From NCBI GenBank assembly GCA_046757725.1, contig JBHHYU010000003.1, forward strand, positions 1 through 64,000: 64,000 nt of DNA, given 5' to 3'. Below the pieces are notes generated by a model. The model did no database searches. It was not told the origin of the DNA and saw nothing but the letters and a program-made list of their open reading frames with translations. The translations under genes and the position numbers were made by a program. This document shows, in pieces, positions 35,715 to 45,271 of the stretch (position 1 is its first letter; each line of letters opens with the position of its first letter). Source of the DNA: JBHHYU01 sp046757725 (GTDB lineage: Bacteria > Desulfobacterota > Binatia > UBA9968).

Positions 35715-36443
35715 ATGGCTCTTCAGAAAACTTCGCTCAATCCACCCGGGAAATCTACTGCCAGTGATAAGTATATAAGTGTCACCCAAGCAGCAAAACT
35801 CCTGGGGGTTGGGGAACAGACTGTTCGGCGGTGGATCTACCAAGGCAAGCTGCGGGCAAGATTAACAGCGCAAGGGCGTTACCTCTTTACGGAAAAAAAA
35901 TTGAGGCGATGGGCCAAAAACCATCATATCATGATCGGAAAACCGCAGGCAAAGTCCACAGAAGACCCTACAACCGAGGTGCCCCTGCTGATGGACGCAC
36001 TGAAAAGAGGAAATGTCTTCTTTAATATAGACGGTACTGACATTGCCAGTGTATTAAAGGAAGCAGTGTCACGTGTGCCTCTGCCACAAGGCGTGGATAG
36101 GGCAGAGCTGCTGGATGCGATTGTTGAGCGCGAGGCAATGGCTTCCACAGGAGTGGGGATGGGTGTTGCAATCCCTCACCCACGGCAACCCTTAGGAAAA
36201 TCCTCTTTTGAGCCGAGGATTACTACGTGCTTCTTAAGAAACGAGATTGATTTTCATGCCGTAGACGGCCGGCCGGTTTTTGCCCTTTTTATTATGTTAA
36301 ACGCGTCACCGGCACAACATCTGCAGATGCTGTCTGAGCTGAGTTACTATCTCCGCGATGACGCCTTTATTGCGCTCATGAAAAAGTGTAAGTCCGCCGG
36401 TGGCTTCTACGAAAAGTTCGAGGTTAAGAAGCGGCGCGCGTAA
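35715..36443 (+). CDS. HTH (MerR/excisionase-type) - PTS EIIA(Ntr) fusion protein
   Basis: 242 residues. Residues 20-70 form a winged helix-turn-helix of the excisionase type (ISVTQAAKLLGVGEQTVRRWI then GKLRARLTAQGRYLFTEKKL). Residues ~90-240 are an EIIA domain of the PtsN kind with the phosphorylatable histidine H155 in GVAIPHPR. EIIA(Ntr) proteins report phosphate flow from PtsP/PtsO and in E. coli regulate potassium transport; coupling to a DNA-binding domain suggests direct control of genes by phosphorylation. The gene sits 70 bases before the ClC-CBS gene. No PTS enzyme I or HPr is in this window. Confidence 0.85.
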   Translation: MALQKTSLNPPGKSTASDKYISVTQAAKLLGVGEQTVRRWIYQGKLRARLTAQGRYLFTEKKLRRWAKNHHIMIGKPQAKSTEDPTTEVPLLMDALKRGNVFFNIDGTDIASVLKEAVSRVPLPQGVDRAELLDAIVEREAMASTGVGMGVAIPHPRQPLGKSSFEPRITTCFLRNEIDFHAVDGRPVFALFIMLNASPAQHLQMLSELSYYLRDDAFIALMKKCKSAGGFYEKFEVKKRRA

Positions 36444-36513
36444 GAGGACCAAAGGCAATGAAAAGCGCTAGGGGCAAAACCCCCACGGCTTCAGGCGTAG
36501 AGATGAGTTTCTG

Positions 36514-38238
36514 ATGACGTCAAGATTCCCGGTGATCCAGATCATCCGCGACTTCTTTAATTCTCTTGATGAGCGATTTCAACTTATCCTTATTGGCTCA
36601 GTCGTCGGAGCACTGGGCGCTTGCGCCTCGGTTTTTCTGACCTACGCCCTGTCTTCAGGTGCCGCGCTGTTAGCGCCCTTGCGCGGGCGAACCTATGGCC
36701 TTTTGCTGCCGGCCATTGGCGCCGCGTTGTCGGCGATTTTGCTTCGGCGAATCTTCAAAGAAGCGGGTGGTAATGGTGTTACGGAGGCCATCTACAGCAT
36801 CTCGAGACGGGGCGGATTGTTGCGCAGTCGCAGCGTTTTTTCGCGACTCTTCAGCAGTCTGCTTACTATTGCGAGCGGCGGGTCCGCAGGGCCCGAGGCC
36901 CCTGTTGTGGTAAGTGGAGCGGGTATAGGCTCAAACGTGAGCAATCTGGTTAATTTCGATGATCGCCAACGGTTTATGATGGTCGCAGGTGGGGCGGCAG
37001 GCGCCCTTGGCGCGATTTTTAACGCCCCCTTGGCTGGGATTGCTTTCTCCCTCGAGGTTGTTTTAGCAGAGTGGAATTCTACGCACTTCGTTGCTATCGC
37101 GGTTGCAGCGGTTGTAGGAACTGAAGTTAGCCGTCTCCTCCAGGGAAACCAAATCCCCTTTCAGGAGCAGGGATTCAATGCCGGCTTTCCCGATTTGATG
37201 CTATCGGTGGTGCTGGCGATCTTATGTGCCCTTGTGGCGATCTGTTTTGTTAGGCTGTTGCATTTTACTGAGAAGAGGGTAGCCGATCTGGTTTCAGGCC
37301 TTGTCTATCGCGCGGCTCTCGGAGGCCTTCTCGTGGGAATCCTGGGCTTCTTTTTCCCTGTAGTGTTAGGCGAGGGCTATGCGACCGTGAGAGAGATGAT
37401 TAGAGGGACGTATGCTACCGGCTTATGGATCGTAGGCCTGGGGGCCCTCGCTAAAGTGATCGCGACATCTCTGACTCTCGGTAGTGGTGGTTCCGGCGGT
37501 GTTTTCGCGCCCTGCCTAGTGATAGGAGGCCTGAGCGGCGTATTTTTCCAAAGGGCGGTCGGTTACTTTTTTTCTTCCGTGCCTATACCTACCGAGAGTT
37601 ATTATGCTTTCCTTGGAATGGCGGGAGTGATCAGCAGCGCGTTGCAGGCCCCGCTTACCGGCATCTTCCTGATCATTGAGATCACTGGTAGTTACGAGAT
37701 GGTGCTCCCCGTGCTGGTCACTGCCGTGGTTGCCGCGGCAGTGAGCCACTGTTTTGAGCCGTATTCAGTGTATCATCGAGCCTTGATGGAAAGAGAGGGG
37801 TTGTTCCGACCAAGAACCGATCGGGCTGTATTGGCGGATATCCCGATCGCCGAAGTCATAAAAAGTGATTGTATGGTCCGTGAGCCGGAGATGCAGCTTA
37901 CGGTCCTTGTGGATGCCGTGAAGCATACACGTCAGCATTACTTTCCTGTGGTGGAGAACGGAAACAGCCGATACATGGGGCTAATCGATCTCGATGAGAT
38001 TCGCGGTTATTTGTTTAACCCTTTGCTTTACAACACGGTTTTGGTTGCGGAACTTGCGAATGAAAGAATAACAACCGTTTCGCCGGGGGAGGATCTCTTA
38101 GGCGTTATGGAAAAATTTGACAGACAGGGAATAACCTGTTTGCCTGTTGTGCAGGGGGGCAGATTCGTTGGCCTGATTTCAAAGTCAACCGTACTGGAGC
38201 ATTACCGTAAGGAACTGATCGTACAGGAGAACCCTTGA
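36514..38238 (+). CDS. ClC-family chloride channel/exchanger with CBS pair
   Basis: 574 residues. Ten or more membrane segments with ClC motifs: ASGGSAGPEAPVVVSG (gating glutamate E128), and GSGGSGGVFAPCLVIGG. A cytoplasmic pair of CBS domains occupies about 445-570 (SDCMVREPEMQLTVLVDAV and GITCLPVVQGGRFVGLIS), which in other ClC proteins binds adenine nucleotides. It is downstream of the HTH-EIIA gene on the same strand, with 70 bases between, and may be under its control. Confidence 0.93.
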   Translation: MTSRFPVIQIIRDFFNSLDERFQLILIGSVVGALGACASVFLTYALSSGAALLAPLRGRTYGLLLPAIGAALSAILLRRIFKEAGGNGVTEAIYSISRRGGLLRSRSVFSRLFSSLLTIASGGSAGPEAPVVVSGAGIGSNVSNLVNFDDRQRFMMVAGGAAGALGAIFNAPLAGIAFSLEVVLAEWNSTHFVAIAVAAVVGTEVSRLLQGNQIPFQEQGFNAGFPDLMLSVVLAILCALVAICFVRLLHFTEKRVADLVSGLVYRAALGGLLVGILGFFFPVVLGEGYATVREMIRGTYATGLWIVGLGALAKVIATSLTLGSGGSGGVFAPCLVIGGLSGVFFQRAVGYFFSSVPIPTESYYAFLGMAGVISSALQAPLTGIFLIIEITGSYEMVLPVLVTAVVAAAVSHCFEPYSVYHRALMEREGLFRPRTDRAVLADIPIAEVIKSDCMVREPEMQLTVLVDAVKHTRQHYFPVVENGNSRYMGLIDLDEIRGYLFNPLLYNTVLVAELANERITTVSPGEDLLGVMEKFDRQGITCLPVVQGGRFVGLISKSTVLEHYRKELIVQENP

Positions 38239-38442
38239 GTTCAATATAATGCTGTGGCATTCGGTGGTTTTTATGAAAGTTTTTTTGGCCTGTGGAGACC
38301 GGTCACCGGTAGCAAAGGGAAATACTTTTTAATTTGCCCAAGCCTAGCCGGTCGAAACCATAAACTCCCCTGGTTGACGGCCGGGGCAGGCAGAGTTATT
38401 CAATAGCTGTTGGTTCAAGATACGATCTCAATTATCACTAAT

Positions 38443-38448
38443 AGGAGG
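38443..38448 (+). promoter_or_regulatory. Shine-Dalgarno site deciding the usp start
   Basis: AGGAGG lies eight bases before TTG 38457. It supports a start there although that frame is interrupted at 38586, showing the gene begins earlier than the long frame suggests. Confidence 0.7.
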
Positions 38449-38456
38449 CGGTCCCA

Positions 38457-39283
38457 TTGAAGAGAGAATTGTTGCACGTATTCCGTAACACACCCCTCGG
38501 CAGAGAAATCTTTTTGCAATCGGCTTACTTTTGCCAGAAGCTGGGTCTTCATTCGAGAATTTATGTCCCGAAGCATCCCCAGTTTTAAATTATTTCGAAC
38601 GTTCGATCGTAACGGTGGATTTGGACCGGGCCTTTCTGCGCTCCCCCGAAACGGCCAAGGCGCACGTCGAAGAGATCCTGAAATCGTTGGGGGATGTAGA
38701 GTACAGTTTTTTTGAGCCTTCAGATTTTACAGCAAGCACGCTCCCGGAGATACCACCCACTTTCGGATACATGTGCTGTCCCCGGACAATCAGCGACCTG
38801 TCCACGAAAATCAGCCTCGGGTACATCGGTCCGCGTGTGAGGAGCATCATCGAACAGGCTACCTTCCCGATCCTTATTCCCGCCGCCAGTTACAAACCTT
38901 GGGAAAACCTTCTCTGCTTTTTCGGTGGATCGCCCTATGCACTGAATGTCGCCGAATGTGCCATTGATCTCAGCGAGGCATCTCACCTGCCGCTCAAGCT
39001 TTTCACTGAGGGTGAAGGGAAGGGTCAGGAGTGGTATCAGAGTCAGATGAAAGGAACTCGTCTATCTCGAGGGATCCAAGAGGGTCGAGTTGAATGGATG
39101 TTCTTCGAAAAAGGAGATTTAAAAGAGCATCTCTACGACGTACCGCATGATGCGTTGATTGTCATAGGGTCCCATGGGCACAAGACAGCCAAAGAACTTT
39201 TTTTCGGTAGCAAGACGGAGCTTGTCCAGACCGTGCTTCCAAACCCGATGGTGGTCATCGGGCCGAATTTTAGGGCCGACTAA
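38457..39283 (+). CDS. universal stress protein (UspA family), frameshifted
   Basis: From TTG 38457 the sequence reads KRELLHVFRNTPLGREIF and continues as a Usp N-terminal strand to a stop at 38586-38588. The next frame, open to 39283, carries on at once with LNYFERSIVTVDLDRAF. One extra T in the TTTT run at 38583-38586 joins them into a 276-residue protein. The C-terminal half has the ATP-binding-type motif GSHGHKTAKELFFGSKTE. Without repair the longest product begins at TTG 38531 and lacks the first ~25 residues of the domain. Usp proteins act in stress survival. Either a base-call error or a recent mutation. Confidence 0.8.
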
Positions 39284-39423
39284 ATGCTCGACCTTGACCT
39301 CGGGAAGGAGACCCCTCCGTTTATCTCAGAATCTTGTTCGAAGTCGTTCCCCCACTCTAGACTTGTCGGCTAAAATCGTCATTTTGTAGAAGCAACCCTA
39401 AGGGACCCATCACGGATGCGTTT

Positions 39424-41262
39424 TCAATTGCATATAACGAGGCGACAGGTACGGGGTAGCCGGCTCACAAGCCCCTTGACCACGTGACCCCGGAGCATGT
39501 GGTAAAAAGCGGATCGCCTGGTAGAGCCAACCAGGACCGCGTTCATCTCCAGCTGCTTTGCTGCCTTGGCGATCGCCTCGGCGGCGTTATAAGAGATGGA
39601 CCAGATTGGGATGATCTCAATATTGTGGTCTCGCACAACTTGTAGAGTTTCCCGCAGCATCCCGATGCCTTCTTCGTTGGGCGCATGCGGCGTATGGCCG
39701 TAAAAAAGACCAGGCCATTCTTCCACATAGATACAATATAAGGCGGATTCCTGCTTGCCTCTCACGCGTACGATTCCCTCTTCCAGAAGGTGTGAATTTG
39801 TTCCCCTGATGGCGAGAAGGGTGGATGAGGGGTAGAGAGGTTTAAGGTTTACTGCCTCAGCCAAAGTCACAAGGCCCTTGAGCTCCTCCTCGATGATATG
39901 CTCTGACTCCCGGTAGGCTCTGGCCTGGAGGCGTTGGACTACAGGAATACGTTGAAGCAGTTCCATGAACCAACCTTCACGGACACCCAGCGCAATAATC
40001 ATCCCAAGTGCTGTCAGACCGCCACCAAAAATTGTAGCCAAATTCTTTTCTACCAGGTTGATGGCCCAGGCAACGATGACTATCGTTGTGGTCAAAAGCC
40101 CGATCCAGAATCCGATATCTTTTCTTCCCAAGCGCCAACGAATCACATCCAGGCTCAGGGAGGAGAAGGTGAAGGCCCCCAGCAACCCGAAGGCGTACAT
40201 CTCGCCAAGCAAATTAAGATGCCCTTGTGTCAAGACGATGACGATAACGGGGACAATGGTCGCGATGGAGACGGCGACGTGAGGTGTGTTGAATCTGCGG
40301 CTGCGCAATCCAATCACCTGCGGGAGAAATCCACGGTTCGACAGGGCCAGGAAGATATGGTAGGTCCCGATGATCGCCGTATTGGCTGCAAATATCAGCA
40401 AGGAGGAAGCGGTTAGGACGACGGCTAGTTTGAGGCTAAAGCCGCCGGAGATCGAAGCCAACTCCGATATAAAACGCTCGCTCTGTGTTGCTTTGAGTTC
40501 CGGGGAGAGAAGGGTGATGGCAAGGGTTGTGAGAATAGGTGAGGTAATAAGCATAGTGCCCACCACGACCGCCATGGCCACTCTCGTGGTACGCCGCAGG
40601 GGAAGGCGCATCGTCGGGCTGAGTTGGCTAATGCTTTCCAGGCCTGAAAAGGCGAGCCATGCGGCGCCAAATCCAATCAGAATCTCCCTAAGAGAAATCT
40701 CCTTGCCGGGTGAAACGGTCTGCAACGCCGCCCACCACTGAGAAAGAGACATGGAGTACATGGAAAAACCGATAACAGCGAGATCGGTGAAAAAGGCAAA
40801 GATCGCCATACCAAGGGCCACGGCGGCGCTTTCTCTTATGCCGATGATATTGAGGGCGGCAAGGGTGAGAAGTCCCAGACATGCCAGAGGCACAACGTTC
40901 GCGTCTATAGCGGGAAAGACACTACCAACATATTGAAGACCGGAAACCGCAGAGATTGCAGCGGTGAGGAAATAACTGGTGATGATCAGCATCCCTCCCA
41001 TGCAGCCCCACATAGGACCAAAGGCCTTTGTCGTTATCGTGACGACACCCCCACCCTCAGGATTACGCCAGGTGATTTCGATATACTTTAAAGCGAGGAG
41101 AACGAACCCGACGGTGGTCAGGAGAACGAAGAAAGGAGTCTTGTTCTGAACACTGCCGTAAAGGATTCCCGGGACATAGTATACCGACGTCCCGATATCG
41201 CAGAAGACGACGGCCCAGGCCAGCAGCCAATTGAGTTGTCTTGTATCCGGTGTTGGTCGCAT
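39424..41262 (-). CDS. amino-acid permease (APC family) with Usp-like C-terminal domain
   Basis: 612 residues from ATG 41262 (a TTG at 41310 is alternative). Twelve-odd membrane helices, starting WAVVFCDIGTSVYYVPGIL with the APC helix-1 unwinding motif, fill residues ~1-430. The last ~150 residues are soluble, ending NAVLVGSTRRSAFYHMLRGHVVKGL, the Usp G-2X-G-9X-type ATP motif. APC-Usp fusions are known for putative amino-acid or cation-coupled transporters. It lies convergent with the usp gene. Substrate cannot be read from sequence. Confidence 0.88.
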   Translation of the reverse strand: MRPTPDTRQLNWLLAWAVVFCDIGTSVYYVPGILYGSVQNKTPFFVLLTTVGFVLLALKYIEITWRNPEGGGVVTITTKAFGPMWGCMGGMLIITSYFLTAAISAVSGLQYVGSVFPAIDANVVPLACLGLLTLAALNIIGIRESAAVALGMAIFAFFTDLAVIGFSMYSMSLSQWWAALQTVSPGKEISLREILIGFGAAWLAFSGLESISQLSPTMRLPLRRTTRVAMAVVVGTMLITSPILTTLAITLLSPELKATQSERFISELASISGGFSLKLAVVLTASSLLIFAANTAIIGTYHIFLALSNRGFLPQVIGLRSRRFNTPHVAVSIATIVPVIVIVLTQGHLNLLGEMYAFGLLGAFTFSSLSLDVIRWRLGRKDIGFWIGLLTTTIVIVAWAINLVEKNLATIFGGGLTALGMIIALGVREGWFMELLQRIPVVQRLQARAYRESEHIIEEELKGLVTLAEAVNLKPLYPSSTLLAIRGTNSHLLEEGIVRVRGKQESALYCIYVEEWPGLFYGHTPHAPNEEGIGMLRETLQVVRDHNIEIIPIWSISYNAAEAIAKAAKQLEMNAVLVGSTRRSAFYHMLRGHVVKGLVSRLPRTCRLVICN

Positions 41263-41377
41263 AAGGTGACGGAGAATGTGTATGATACGGTTTGAGCAAA
41301 AGGGGGTCAAGCGAATTCAGACTCTTGCATTCACAAAGGCATTGGAATTATCATGAAGTGATTAAGAAGGCTTCTGT

Positions 41378-42478
41378 ATGTCTCTAACCCCGCAATACTT
41401 TCACAAGCTGGTCGAGAGCTGCCCTGACATCATCATTGCCGTTGATCAAAAAGGCACAGTTATTTTTTATAACGACGGAGCCAGGCAAAACCTCGGTTTT
41501 ACTCCTGAAGAAGTTTTAGGGAAAAGCGTCCTAGAAATCTATTACAGCCGTGAAGAGGCCAAAAAAGTGATGGCCGCTATGCGGCACGGGAAACGCGGGG
41601 AAGTAGGAAACGTCAGCAATTGTGAGACCGTCTTCAAAACTAAAAAAGGAGAGCGGGTAGCGGTAGCCATTTCAGCATCGGTGATCTACAGCGAAGACGG
41701 GCAGGAAATCGGCTCCATCGGTTTTGCCAAGGATATCCGTGAGATTAGACGCCGGGATCAACTGGCTACCCTGTGTGAGATCGCCATCGGACTTTCCCAT
41801 GAGATTAACAACTCGCTTGAGGTGCTCGTAAATCATCTGAACCTTGTCCAGCAATACGTAGGGCGGGTAGCCACCGACGAGGACTATATTGTGGAATCAG
41901 AGCGGCTAGAGGCGGTCGACAGACAGGTTCGAAATATCCAAGAGATTACGCGTCGTATAGGAGAAATGGCAGAGGGGGGAGACTACGGAACCCGGGAGTA
42001 CATCGGTGGCAAGATGATGACGGACCTCGGGGGCAACGGCGCGGCAGGGGTGAAACGAGAGGAGGAAAGAGAAGACGGTTTTCCCCTGGAGGGGCTTCGA
42101 TTACTGGTGGTTGATGATGATCTCGGTGTCTGTCATTCGTTGAGGGACCTCCTGCGAGAGGGAAGGTGTGTGGTTGAGACCGCTCCCTCTGGGAGAATAG
42201 CGATAAAGCTTTTGGAGCTGAAGGAATTTGATCTTATCCTCAGCGATGTGGTGATGCCTGATATGGACGGCTATGAGCTCTACAGGTTAGTGAAGGAGAA
42301 AATCCCAAACCTGCCGGTCATCCTTATGACAGCTTTCACCTATGATAAAGATCATATTATTAAAAGAAGTCGCTTGAATGGTCTTCAAGGGGCGATCTTT
42401 AAGAAGCCTATCAACCCTGCCCAGCTTAAAAAAATCATTTTGGAGCAATGTGGTAGTAAACCGGCCGGCTCTGTGTGA
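41378..42478 (+). CDS. PAS-H-box-receiver signalling protein lacking a kinase ATPase domain
   Basis: 366 residues. A PAS domain covers about 5-122 (SCPDIIIAVDQKGTVIFYN). A helical H-box segment follows, with candidate phospho-histidine H141 in GLSHEINNSLEVLVNHLNL. After a variable linker, a receiver domain starts near 240 with LLVVDDD, phospho-acceptor D290 (ILSDVVMPDMDG) and the lysine in FKKPIN. No HATPase_c motifs (N, G1, G2 boxes) lie between them. It may be phosphorylated by another kinase, or be a degenerate hybrid. Next gene, 42 bases on, encodes a TPR protein. Confidence 0.85.
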   Translation: MSLTPQYFHKLVESCPDIIIAVDQKGTVIFYNDGARQNLGFTPEEVLGKSVLEIYYSREEAKKVMAAMRHGKRGEVGNVSNCETVFKTKKGERVAVAISASVIYSEDGQEIGSIGFAKDIREIRRRDQLATLCEIAIGLSHEINNSLEVLVNHLNLVQQYVGRVATDEDYIVESERLEAVDRQVRNIQEITRRIGEMAEGGDYGTREYIGGKMMTDLGGNGAAGVKREEEREDGFPLEGLRLLVVDDDLGVCHSLRDLLREGRCVVETAPSGRIAIKLLELKEFDLILSDVVMPDMDGYELYRLVKEKIPNLPVILMTAFTYDKDHIIKRSRLNGLQGAIFKKPINPAQLKKIILEQCGSKPAGSV

Positions 42479-42525
42479 TCATTGAAACACCTAGCGGTTT
42501 AAAAGATCAAACCTGAGGCTTGCCA

Positions 42526-42873
42526 ATGACCAAAGAGGATTATTACAATCAGGGGATGGAATTTTTTAGCGAGGATAGGATGGATGAGGCCATCAAAGCG
42601 TATCAAAAGGCGCTGGACGAAGATCCGAATTACGCGGATGCCTTGCATGCCCTGGCGATGACTTATGCCGGCAGGGATCAGTTAGATGAAGCCGTCGAAG
42701 TCGGGAAGAGACTCATAAAGGTTAGCCCGGAAAATGAGTTGGCCTACACGAGCCTGTCGATCTTTTATCAGCGTAAGGGAATGATCGCAGAGGCTGAGCA
42801 AATCGGGGCCAAGGCACGGACCCTGGGATGGAAAAGACAACTTGAGGAAAAGAAAGAAGGCGAGAAACAGTAG
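42526..42873 (+). CDS. tetratricopeptide repeat protein
   Basis: 115 residues with three TPR units: YYNQGMEFFSEDRMDEAIKA, then KALDEDPNYADALHALAMTY, then KRLIKVSPENELAYTSLSIF, each with the usual W-L-G-Y-A-F-A-P spacing, and a charged tail. A soluble adaptor of protein-protein binding. It follows the PAS-receiver gene in the same direction and could bind it. The ATG at 42526 is preferred to TTG 42520. Confidence 0.85.
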   Translation: MTKEDYYNQGMEFFSEDRMDEAIKAYQKALDEDPNYADALHALAMTYAGRDQLDEAVEVGKRLIKVSPENELAYTSLSIFYQRKGMIAEAEQIGAKARTLGWKRQLEEKKEGEKQ

Positions 42874-42966
42874 AATCGAATCCCCGCCCTCAACTCGAAC
42901 CCCTTGAGGCAACCCTACTGTGCCTCAACAGCCGTCGCAAATTCCCCCTTTAGTAATTGTGCGTGG

Positions 42967-45162
42967 TCACTTTATCGTTACTACGTTGATATCATCGTCT
43001 TTTCGGATGATGTTGATTGCGACATCGTTCTCATGGTGCTCATGGCGGCTAATAGCAAGGTCCACTGAACCTGTACCGATCCCAAGATTCTTAATCTGAA
43101 TCGCTTCCAAGAATTTGGGTAGGCTAGGGTGAGAAAAGCGAAGCTCCGCCTTGGTTGCGTCAATAGAGAGGCCGAGGCAGGCCTGGAGCAACATGAAAAC
43201 TGAGGCTGCGGCCCAGAATTGGGGAGCGCAGGCGACCGGGTAAAGCGTCGGCGCTTCGCCGGGCCGACGACTGAAGCCACAAACCAACTCAGGGAGTCGG
43301 TGAAGCTCCACAAAGATGCTAATGTCAAACAATCCACCCAGGACTCGATGGACCATGTCTTGGAAGCCATACCGCGCCAGGCCATAGGCGATGAGTGCGT
43401 TGTCGTGCGGCCAGACGGAGCCGTTATGGTAGGACATGGGATTATACCGTGCTTCTGAGGCCGCCACGGTACGAATCCCCCATCCGGAAAAGAATTCTTC
43501 GCTGAGCAGGCTATGGGCTAGGGCCGTGGCGTGGTCGGGACCTGCGATATCCGCAAGCAGGCAATGGCCTGCATTGGACGCTCGAACTTTGCAGGGTTGT
43601 TTGTCCCCATCCAGTGCCAGGACATACATAGACAACTCGTCAGACCAGAAACTGCTTTCGAAACGTTCCTGGAGGGCGTCGGCTTGACACTTGAGGTTTT
43701 TTGAACGGGCCGCGTACCCGAGAACAGAAGCCATTTTTGCCGCGGCCATTTTTGCCGCGTATACATATCCCTGTACCTCGCACAGGGCCAATGGTCCATA
43801 GGCCAGGGTTCCATCAGCATGAAAGACCGAGTCGTAAGAATCCTTCCAGCCCTGCTGGGCTAGACCCCTTGGTGAATGTCGCAGATATTCCACGAATCCG
43901 TCCCCATCGATATCCCCGAACCGATCGATCCACTCCAGCGCCTTTTCGATGTTGGGCCAAATAGAAGATAGGAATTGTCGGTCGCTGGTGCGCTCATAAT
44001 AGCTGCCTGCTAGAACGACGAATAGGGGCGTAGCATCAACACTCCCATAGTATCGCGCGAAAGGGATTTCCTTTAGGGTTGCCATTTCACCCTTACGGGT
44101 TTCATGAAGGATCTTTCCCGGCTCCGCGTCTTGTTCTTCAATGGTAGTTTGTGCCTGGGTGTCGGCAAGGTAAGCGAGCACACCTCGGGCTAGGTAAGGA
44201 TTGACCCACAGGCACAGTAGTGCGGAAATAATTCCATCCCTTCCAAAAGGGGTGCTGAACCAAGGTATCCCCGCATACGGATAAGGACCTTGTGCCGTCT
44301 CGGTGGTCATCATACACGCATCATCCACAGATCGGTTGAGCCAGTCGTTGAATTGTTCATTAGAAGTGTAAATGGAGCAATAGCGGCTCGCGGTTGTTTC
44401 GAGGGCACGTGTCGTCTTCTGCAGGGTCCTGTTAAATGCGAGGGGAGACGGGGCGGGTTCTCCGCTCTCGCAGGAGATAGTTATCGAGAAGTTCACGTCC
44501 TCTTTGGGCGCAAGTTGCATCTCAAAGGTGATAGAGGAATTGGTGGCCCTGGCGGATCGTGGCAAGTAGTGAATCCGGGTTCTTCGCGCGACACCATCGA
44601 GCCCTGTGTAAGTAAATAAAACCTCGGTCGCATTGGCAAGTTGACGTTCAAGATTGCCTCGCCGCACTCTCTTCATCCCCCGAACCTCAAAGATATCGGC
44701 AAAATCTGCTCCGAAATGAAAGGAAAGTGGCACAGCAACGTCAAGCAGACCATAGTTGGTCACCTTAGTCTGTTCAAAACAGCATCCTTGCCAGAGGAAC
44801 ACGGAGCGAGAAAGATGCAGGGTGCCACGCGGAATCAATGGTAAGTTGTCAAGGTAAAGATCGGGGTTAGTGAGGTCTACCGCGAGCAGCGCGTTATCCT
44901 GCTTTGTGGTGGAACTGAGTAGGAGAGGATGGGTGTCCCCAAGCGTCATCTCCAGGTCTGAAAGAAAGCGTGTCCCTTCATAGTAAATCCCTTGCTCCCC
45001 CAGACCTAAAGGCCGGATATCCCCGTGCCGATTAAAGACAGCAAACATTTCACCCTGTTTGAGTACCCGGGTGCGATCGTCGGCTAAAGCGGACTTCGCC
45101 AGGATATAGTACTCATCACTAACACGGATGATTTTTTGCTTGGCCGTCGGCACGCGCTTCAA
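42967..45162 (-). CDS. amylo-alpha-1,6-glucosidase/glycogen debranching-type protein
   Basis: 731 residues. The N-terminal ~330 residues form the glycogen debranching N-terminal beta-sandwich (FNRHGDIRPLGLGEQGIYYEGTRFLSDLEM). The rest is an (alpha/alpha)6 barrel with GIPWFSTPFGRDGIISALLC, DGFVEYLRHSPRGLAQQGWKDS and YHNGSVWPHDNALIAYGLARY, typical of GH15/63-like glucosidases. It may act on glycogen or on another glucose-containing product. The glycosyltransferase gene lies upstream, 212 bases away on the same strand, a pairing often seen. Confidence 0.88.
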   Translation of the reverse strand: MKRVPTAKQKIIRVSDEYYILAKSALADDRTRVLKQGEMFAVFNRHGDIRPLGLGEQGIYYEGTRFLSDLEMTLGDTHPLLLSSTTKQDNALLAVDLTNPDLYLDNLPLIPRGTLHLSRSVFLWQGCCFEQTKVTNYGLLDVAVPLSFHFGADFADIFEVRGMKRVRRGNLERQLANATEVLFTYTGLDGVARRTRIHYLPRSARATNSSITFEMQLAPKEDVNFSITISCESGEPAPSPLAFNRTLQKTTRALETTASRYCSIYTSNEQFNDWLNRSVDDACMMTTETAQGPYPYAGIPWFSTPFGRDGIISALLCLWVNPYLARGVLAYLADTQAQTTIEEQDAEPGKILHETRKGEMATLKEIPFARYYGSVDATPLFVVLAGSYYERTSDRQFLSSIWPNIEKALEWIDRFGDIDGDGFVEYLRHSPRGLAQQGWKDSYDSVFHADGTLAYGPLALCEVQGYVYAAKMAAAKMASVLGYAARSKNLKCQADALQERFESSFWSDELSMYVLALDGDKQPCKVRASNAGHCLLADIAGPDHATALAHSLLSEEFFSGWGIRTVAASEARYNPMSYHNGSVWPHDNALIAYGLARYGFQDMVHRVLGGLFDISIFVELHRLPELVCGFSRRPGEAPTLYPVACAPQFWAAASVFMLLQACLGLSIDATKAELRFSHPSLPKFLEAIQIKNLGIGTGSVDLAISRHEHHENDVAINIIRKDDDINVVTIK

Positions 45163-45271
45163 AAAATGGCTTTCGAATTTTGATGCTTATCCGTTACAGG
45201 TAGGATCCAAGGAAACGGAAATTAACACACCTAGAGCGCTATGGCATCTCGTGTGCGTTTGGCTTAGCTCC

